Of a stretch of DNA of 7,274 nt, positions 4,649 to 7,274 are shown one piece after another. Numbering within the stretch: the stretch's first letter is position 1; each line of letters starts with the position of its first letter. The notes beneath the pieces are model-generated. The model was not told the DNA's origin, did not search any database, and saw only the letters and a program-made list of their open reading frames with translations. The position numbers and the translations under genes were made by a program. Source of the stretch: Candidatus Woesearchaeota archaeon (GTDB lineage Archaea; Nanobdellota; Nanobdellia; UBA10117; ARS21); NCBI GenBank assembly GCA_002725495.1, contig PBPJ01000011.1, forward strand, positions 1 through 7,274, in the 5' to 3' direction.

Positions 4649-5088
4649 TATTCATCCAACTCTAACTTTTCGGCTAAGAATTTTGCTAACTCTTCGCTAC
4701 CATTTTCCAATGTGTCGCTAAGTTCATCCCAAAGTTGAACTAACTTCTCATAAGTTGGGTCTATTGGGTGGTCCTTGTTATCAAAATCATCAACTGTAAA
4801 TCTCTCAGTATCGTGTTCAGAATAAACTTCAAACAATCCACTAATCAAAGTAGATTTTAAGAAGTTAGGTTCTAACTCTTCTTGAATTGATTCTGTTGGT
4901 AGAATCTTAGCAAGTGGATGAAAACGGATGTCGCCCTCTTCTTCGCCCTCACTAATTAACATTAAAATGATTTCCATTCTACCTGTTAGTTTATCGTAAG
5001 CCATACCCACATCTAGTGCGTGTGATGACCTTTTAATCATCGCAAACTTTTCATAAAGTTTTCCGATTGCGAATTTTTCTGTAGTCAT
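4648..5088 (-). CDS. 146-aa acidic hypothetical protein
   Basis: Starts at ATG 5088 with AGAAAGGAAATT directly upstream and promoter TTGCAT-16-TAAATT at 5113-5140. It starts MTTEKFAIGKLYEKFAMIKR. The middle looks beta-rich (GRMEIILMLISEGEEEGD) and the C-terminal half is acidic and helical, ending EELAKFLAEKLELDE. There is no membrane segment, cysteine or known catalytic motif. I do not recognise it. It is a single-gene unit. Its stop codon is directly followed by the TCCAA end of the GC-rich element 4596-4648, with no terminator between, so that element must be transcribed as its 3' end before the bidirectional terminator at 4550-4585. Confidence 0.85.
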   Translation of the reverse strand: MTTEKFAIGKLYEKFAMIKRSSHALDVGMAYDKLTGRMEIILMLISEGEEEGDIRFHPLAKILPTESIQEELEPNFLKSTLISGLFEVYSEHDTERFTVDDFDNKDHPIDPTYEKLVQLWDELSDTLENGSEELAKFLAEKLELDE

Positions 5089-5112
5089 AATTTCCTTTCT
5101 CTCTACATATTT

Positions 5113-5140
5113 AATTTAGCAGATTGTAATTTTTATGCAA
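5113..5140 (-). promoter_or_regulatory. Promoter of 146-aa gene
   Basis: TTGCAT (5135-5140), 16-base spacer ending TGC, TAAATT (5113-5118). Confidence 0.7.
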
Positions 5141-5177
5141 ACGATTTTAGAAAAAATCTTTTAGATAATACAATCGC

Positions 5178-5229
5178 CACCCGCAAGGGACATCCCGGAG
5201 GGTTCGGCTACGCCGGTCGAACTGTGAAA
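5178..5229 (-). repeat. GC-rich inter-unit element 7
   Basis: CACCC, hairpins CCC-GCAA-GGG, TCCC-GGA-GGG and CGGC-TAC-GCCG, then GGTCGAAC and GTGAAAA in place of TTGGATA. Confidence 0.7.
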
Positions 5230-5240
5230 AACTTAGTGGT

Positions 5241-5256
5241 GTATAAGGCCTTGTAC
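5241..5256. repeat. Near-perfect palindrome between elements 7 and 8
   Basis: GTATAAGGCCTTGTAC with one imperfect pair, centred on AAGGCCTT. It fills most of the 24-base gap between two GC-rich elements and is not followed by a T run. Confidence 0.5.
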
Positions 5257-5290
5257 ATCCCGCAGGCTAACCGCCGGTGAGGTTTCGGAT
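5254..5290 (-). repeat. GC-rich inter-unit element 8 (short, degenerate)
   Basis: ACATCCCGCAGG, a small hairpin ACC-GCC-GGT, then GAGGTTTCGGAT. It lacks the RACCC start and is only 24 bases from element 7. Confidence 0.5.
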
Positions 5291-5304
5291 TTTGGTTATA
5301 GGTA

Positions 5305-5330
5305 TAAAAAAAACCCCCCTTACGGGGGGT
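5305..5330 (-). terminator. Strong terminator of paralog A operon
   Basis: CCCCCC-GTAA-GGGGGG with eight T after it on the minus strand. It directly follows the Cys-rich gene. Confidence 0.9.
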
Positions 5331-5353
5331 CTAAGTCTGACTAGGTTAGGATA

Positions 5354-5599
5354 TTATTTATTTAATAATTTAATTCTTATTGGGTTAAGGTTAGAGCCAC
5401 ACCCTGCACCAAAAGCTGGGGAGATGTCGGCACCTATTTTATTTTTTATCTCATCATATTTCATGCAATAGTGTTGCCCTGCTTCTACACCACCTAAGAA
5501 CTTACAAGCGTTATTGTCCACACTCGTAGCTTCCCCGAACGGGCATGGTGCTTGTTGACAGCACCAACCCGAACGAATACACGGAGCGAACTTAGACAA
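5354..5599 (-). CDS. 81-aa cysteine-rich protein, probable metal-binding
   Basis: I choose the TTG at 5599 because AGGAG lies six bases upstream. Another TTG two codons earlier (5605) sits directly against that site. The product has seven cysteines at 7, 13, 14, 19, 32, 45 and 67, in CIRSGWCCQQAPCPFGE, ACKFLG, HYCMKYDEI and SPAFGAGCGSNLNP. The pattern C-x5-CC-x4-CP(F/Y)GE ... C-K(F/Y)L ... YC ... GAGC resembles small Cys-rich hypothetical proteins I recall from phages and bacteria, distantly like YkgJ-type metal-chelating proteins. Zinc or an Fe-S centre is plausible, but the reaction is unknown. Third gene of its operon, overlapping the coiled-coil gene by eight bases. It looks less AT-rich than its neighbours, which may mark separate origin. 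A strong terminator follows. Confidence 0.85.
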   Translation of the reverse strand: MSKFAPCIRSGWCCQQAPCPFGEATSVDNNACKFLGGVEAGQHYCMKYDEIKNKIGADISPAFGAGCGSNLNPIRIKLLNK

Positions 5600-5834
5600 G
5601 TTCAACTCCTAGAGCTTTACCTAGTTTCTCTAAGAGGTCTTTAATTTCCTCTAGTTCATTTGCTAGGCTTTCAACTTCTTGGAGTTTCCACTCTAAGTCC
5701 TCTAACTGACTTCGTGTTTCCTCTATGTCATTGTTAACCATGTCAATTTTAGCTTGTAGGCTTATTGTCATTGTTTCCATTTTTAGATTTCCCCTTTCAG
5801 ATACTACGGCTGATCCTTTTTTTAGATTTTCCAT
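5592..5834 (-). CDS. 80-aa coiled-coil protein
   Basis: The ATG at 5834 is one base after the stop of paralog A, which favours coupling, as no good ribosome site precedes it. An in-frame ATG at about 5780 (METMTISLQAK) has AAGGGG about ten bases upstream and is the alternative start. From residue 25 on, the protein is a regular heptad helix (IDMVNNDIEETRSQLEDLE, then VESLANELEEIKDLLEKLG), i.e. a coiled coil of about 45 residues. It is probably a dimeric or scaffold protein. No enzymatic motif is seen. Middle gene of the 6137-5305 operon. Confidence 0.8.
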   Translation of the reverse strand: MENLKKGSAVVSERGNLKMETMTISLQAKIDMVNNDIEETRSQLEDLEWKLQEVESLANELEEIKDLLEKLGKALGVELV

Positions 5835-5835
5835 T

Positions 5836-6081
5836 TTATATCCAATCTTTTACATTACTCTTGGTCATGCCTTGTGCAAAGACCACTTTATATTGACCTG
5901 CATAAAAATAATTGAGAGCAGTTTTTTTTGTGAACTCCCCTTTACTTTCATACCATTGGTCTAAACTATCTTTACTTAATCCGTGAAGATAGATTACAGT
6001 TTTGGCTTCGCTTACATCTATAGCCATGTGAGTAAAGCCCCTTTTATTGTCGGTCAATTTTTTGACCTTTAGTTCTTTCAT
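5836..6081 (-). CDS. 81-aa hypothetical protein, paralog A (WYESKG family)
   Basis: Starts at ATG 6081 with a strong AAGGAGAGAT just upstream and promoter TTGCAT-16-TATTCT at 6110-6137. The protein starts MKELKVKKLTDNKRGFTHMA and its second half carries QWYESKGEFTK, YFYAGQYKVVFAQGMTKS and a C-terminal DWI. It is a clear paralog of the protein at 6781-7017: about 38 of 52 aligned C-terminal residues are identical. It looks like a compact beta domain without cysteines or a membrane segment. I do not recognise the family. First gene of an operon with the coiled-coil and Cys-rich proteins. Palindromic operator-like sites lie upstream of the promoter. Confidence 0.85.
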   Translation of the reverse strand: MKELKVKKLTDNKRGFTHMAIDVSEAKTVIYLHGLSKDSLDQWYESKGEFTKKTALNYFYAGQYKVVFAQGMTKSNVKDWI

Positions 6082-6109
6082 ATCTCTCCTTAGTAGGTTT
6101 CTAATAAAT

Positions 6110-6137
6110 AGAATAATACTTTTATACATATATGCAA
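6110..6137 (-). promoter_or_regulatory. Promoter of paralog A operon
   Basis: TTGCAT (6132-6137), 16-base spacer containing ATGTATA, TATTCT (6110-6115). The ATGTATA matches half of the palindromes upstream. Confidence 0.7.
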
Positions 6138-6171
6138 GTATCAAATAAAGAAATTAACTACGATTGTGGCG

Positions 6172-6207
6172 ATGTATAAATATACATATTGGCTTATAAT
6201 TATACAT
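6172..6207. promoter_or_regulatory. Operator-like palindromes upstream of paralog A operon
   Basis: ATGTATA-AA-TATACAT (6172-6187) and a second, half-degenerate copy CTTATA-AT-TATACAT (6193-6207). Both lie upstream of the -35 at 6132-6137. Confidence 0.5.
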
Positions 6208-6211
6208 TTTC

Positions 6212-6267
6212 GACCATTTCATGGAGAATCCTCCGGATAGGCCCGCTCCGCGGGGGTAAGACTTTGA
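6212..6267 (-). repeat. GC-rich inter-unit element 9a
   Basis: GACC (6212-6215), hairpins GGAG-AATC-CTCC (6223-6234) and CCCGC-TCC-GCGGG (6242-6254), then GGGTAAGACTTTGATA. The loop and stem match element 1 in form. Confidence 0.6.
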
Positions 6268-6285
6268 TAACTTCCTTGCTAGTCA

Positions 6286-6332
6286 GACCGACGCAGTCGT
6301 TCCATCCCGAAAGGAACCCTCGGGGTTGGATA
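6286..6332 (-). repeat. GC-rich inter-unit element 9b
   Basis: GACC, hairpins CGAC-GCA-GTCG and ACCC-TCG-GGGT, a GTTCC/GGAAC stem, ending TTGGATA. It is 18 bases from element 9a. Confidence 0.6.
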
Positions 6333-6363
6333 CCACAAACAGGAGGTCATAGGAAACCTCCTG
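6332..6363 (-). terminator. Likely terminator of 47-aa gene
   Basis: Stem CAGGAGGT/ACCTCCTG (6356-6363 with 6340-6347), eight-base loop, then TTTGTGG. The T tail is weak. Confidence 0.55.
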
Positions 6364-6383
6364 CTCGTGTAACCTCCTCGTTA

Positions 6384-6527
6384 CTAAATAGTTTTATTTA
6401 AATTGTATTCCATGCTTTCTTTAAGCATTCCCAACCAATCTTTTATGTTTTGGTCGATTGGATAATTCTCGATAGTGTTAGTTATCTCGTTAATTGTCCA
6501 ATTATAAGTTCTTTCGTATTTGTTCAT
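6384..6527 (-). CDS. 47-aa hypothetical microprotein
   Basis: A short single-gene unit. ATG 6527 is preceded by AATGAAAGGAAAAC (AAAGGA four to five bases upstream) and promoter TTGCAT-16-TATTAT at 6546-6573. The product starts MNKYERTYNWTINEITNTI, has IKDWLGMLKESMEY and ends LNKTI. It looks helical and has no cysteines or membrane segment. A complete promoter, ribosome site, frame and terminator (6332-6363) make a real gene likely despite its length. Family not recognised. Confidence 0.75.
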   Translation of the reverse strand: MNKYERTYNWTINEITNTIENYPIDQNIKDWLGMLKESMEYNLNKTI

Positions 6528-6545
6528 GTTTTCCTTTCATTATTA

Positions 6546-6573
6546 ATAATACATATATGCAGATACTATGCAA
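6546..6573 (-). promoter_or_regulatory. Promoter of 47-aa gene
   Basis: TTGCAT (6568-6573), 16-base spacer, TATTAT (6546-6551) preceded by TG. It is preceded by AAATCAG as at other promoters. Confidence 0.7.
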
Positions 6574-6591
6574 CTGATTTATGCTATTTTT

Positions 6592-6608
6592 TATACATTG
6601 AATGTATA
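6592..6608. promoter_or_regulatory. Operator-like inverted repeat upstream of 47-aa gene
   Basis: TATACAT-TGA-ATGTATA: the same half-sites in the reverse arrangement, 18 bases upstream of the -35. Confidence 0.4.
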
Positions 6609-6619
6609 AATATAAATTG

Positions 6620-6670
6620 CACCCGCCGGGAGGCATCCCATAGGGTCCACTGCGTGGTCCTTTTTGGAAA
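6620..6670 (-). repeat. GC-rich inter-unit element 10
   Basis: CACCC, hairpins CCC-GCC-GGG, TCCC-ATA-GGG and CCAC-TGC-GTGG, then GGTCCTTTTTGGA. It lies just after the terminator of paralog B in the direction of transcription. Confidence 0.8.
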
Positions 6671-6678
6671 AAGAGCAT

Positions 6679-6705
6679 AAAAAAAACCCCGCCTTTCACG
6701 GGGTT
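6679..6705 (-). terminator. Strong terminator of paralog B gene
   Basis: AACCCCG/CGGGGTT stem with a seven-base loop and a run of T on the minus strand. Confidence 0.9.
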
Positions 6706-6707
6706 GT

Positions 6708-6764
6708 TTAGTTTTTTTCCTCCTCCTGTTGACGGGTTAGAGCTTGACCCCGAATCTTATTCAA
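6708..6764 (-). CDS. Possible 18-aa peptide after paralog B
   Basis: A TTG at 6764 opens an 18-codon frame (MNKIRGQALTRQQEEEKN) that stops three bases before the terminator stem-loop. A weak TAGG lies eight bases upstream. It fills the gap between paralog B and its terminator, as real genes do elsewhere here. The evidence is thin, and the stretch could simply be a 3' leader. Confidence 0.2.
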   Translation of the reverse strand: MNKIRGQALTRQQEEEKN

Positions 6765-6780
6765 TCTATCTACCTAAAGA

Positions 6781-7017
6781 CTATATCCAATCGGTGTTTC
6801 CGCTTTTGGTTATACCTTGAGCAAAAACTACTGAATATTGGCCTGCGTAAAAGTATTTAAGAGCAGTAGATTTTGTAAAAATCCCTTTTGACTCATACCA
6901 TTGAGCAGACCCGTCTTTAGCTTGACCCTTAAGGTATATTTTTGTAGAATCGGTGTCATCGTTGATACCGATAGCTAACATATTCCTAGAGTTAGAGCTA
7001 AGAACTTTAGTCTTCAT
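6781..7017 (-). CDS. 78-aa hypothetical protein, paralog B (WYESKG family)
   Basis: The preferred start is ATG 7017 (MKTKVLSSNSRNMLAIGIND), preceded by a near-perfect AAGGAGGTG. The frame is open upstream to an ATG at 7065, which lies seven bases after the -10 box TATCCT. A leaderless 94-aa form starting MKLNTTKRFDTKEVKN is therefore possible, with the strong ribosome site inside it. The C-terminal part (QWYESKGIFTK, YFYAGQYSVVFAQGITKS, DWI) matches paralog A at 5836-6081. The N-terminal 25 residues differ. Function unknown. Single-gene unit ending at the terminator 6679-6705. Confidence 0.85.
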   Translation of the reverse strand: MKTKVLSSNSRNMLAIGINDDTDSTKIYLKGQAKDGSAQWYESKGIFTKSTALKYFYAGQYSVVFAQGITKSGNTDWI

Positions 7018-7072
7018 ATTTTTCACCTCCTTAGTGTCAAATCGCTTAGTAGTATTTAATTTCATACTATGC

Positions 7073-7100
7073 AGGATACCCGTATTATTTTTATATGCAA
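7073..7100 (-). promoter_or_regulatory. Proximal promoter of paralog B gene
   Basis: TTGCAT (7095-7100), 16-base spacer, TATCCT (7073-7078). The -10 ends seven bases before the upstream in-frame ATG at 7065. Confidence 0.6.
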
Positions 7101-7180
7101 ATATATATATTAATTATTTTAGATTTAAGTTGCATATCATTTTCAATTCTGCTATATAAATATTTTTCAAATGGTGTTTT

Positions 7181-7209
7181 GAGTTAGCAGTTTTGAGATG
7201 TTGTGTCAA
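7181..7209 (-). promoter_or_regulatory. Possible distal promoter upstream of paralog B
   Basis: TTGACA (7204-7209), 17-base spacer ending TGC, TAACTC (7181-7186). No gene starts between it and the proximal promoter, so it may be a second promoter for paralog B. Confidence 0.4.
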
Positions 7210-7249
7210 GCTCTTTTATTTTATTTTTGGAATTTGACTTGACAGATTT

Positions 7250-7274
7250 GACCCTTGCTACGCAACCCTAGCGG
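7250..7274 (-). repeat. GC-rich inter-unit element 11, cut by window edge
   Basis: GACCC followed by TTGC-TAC-GCAA and ACCCTAGCGG up to the last base. The right end is missing. Confidence 0.55.

Noticed and set aside
6189..6401. 70-codon plus-strand open frame
   Set aside because: It crosses two repeat elements and a terminator, with no ribosome site.
344..6670. Integron attC sites
   Set aside because: I see no GTTRRRY/RYYYAAC core pairs or a single long imperfect hairpin with extrahelical bases, and no integrase gene. The resemblance is in layout only.
344..6670. CRISPR array
   Set aside because: The repeats differ in sequence and are hundreds of bases apart with genes between them.
344..6670. 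Elements as ordinary rho-independent terminators
   Set aside because: No T run follows them on the gene strand, and most units already have a separate terminator before the element.
6502..6699. 65-codon minus-strand open frame starting with GTG
   Set aside because: It begins inside a terminator and passes through a repeat and a promoter. The 47-aa gene overlaps its end in a better-supported frame.
6953..7159. 68-codon plus-strand open frame
   Set aside because: Antisense of paralog B and its promoter; hydrophobic composition arises from the reverse of AT-rich sequence.

Overview
The window reads as a stretch of an AT-rich bacterial mobile genome, most likely a phage or phage-like plasmid. 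The evidence is very small, tightly overlapping genes of mostly unknown function, two small proteins that resemble families familiar from phage genomes (starts MSHFTVTV and MTKKHFE), an ArdC-like anti-restriction/metallopeptidase gene, and no housekeeping genes. Promoters are of bacterial sigma-70 type and ribosome sites are AAAGGA/AGGAGG. No stop codon appears to be reassigned. The host cannot be fixed from this sequence.

Layout: every protein gene lies on the minus strand, so transcription runs right to left. The genes fall into about nine self-contained units. Almost every unit has its own promoter (usually TTGCAT, 16 bases, then a TANNNT-like box), one to four overlapping genes (often ATGA overlaps), and a hairpin terminator. 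The units are: >7250-6680 (78-aa paralog B), 6573-6330 (47-aa protein), 6137-5305 (81-aa paralog A, a coiled-coil protein, a Cys-rich protein), 5140-4648 (146-aa protein), 4086-3051 (ArdC-like protein plus a possible 16-aa peptide), 2943-2455 (71-aa and 56-aa proteins), 2344-1351 (37-aa basic, 179-aa acidic, 45-aa CxxC, 36-aa membrane protein), 1266-398 (39/32-aa, 99-aa, 58-aa, 67-aa proteins) and 274-<1 (MSHFTV protein, cut by the window edge).

Between all neighbouring units lies a GC-rich element of about 40-60 bases, always in the same orientation. I count twelve, at 344, 1300, 2409, 3000, 4116, 4596, 5178, 5254, 6212, 6286, 6620 and 7250 (the last is cut). Read on the plus strand they begin RACCC (R = A or G, usually CACCC or GACCC), carry two or three tiny hairpins with mostly three-base loops, close with GGT, and most end TTGGA(T). 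Stem sequences differ between copies while pairing is kept. The layout resembles an array of gene cassettes separated by structured, recombination-site-like repeats, but the repeats do not match integron attC sites. Two places hold two elements back to back with no gene between. Duplicated gene modules (paralogs A/B; the EPLSDEEV genes with their terminators) fit shuffling of such units. That function is inference.

The one stretch without a protein gene, 4087-4647, holds two of the elements, divergent promoters, and a candidate structured RNA on the plus strand (about 4268-4585). It is closed by a 21-bp helix and ends in a bidirectional terminator. It is the only element transcribed against the genes, and I could not match it to a known RNA class.
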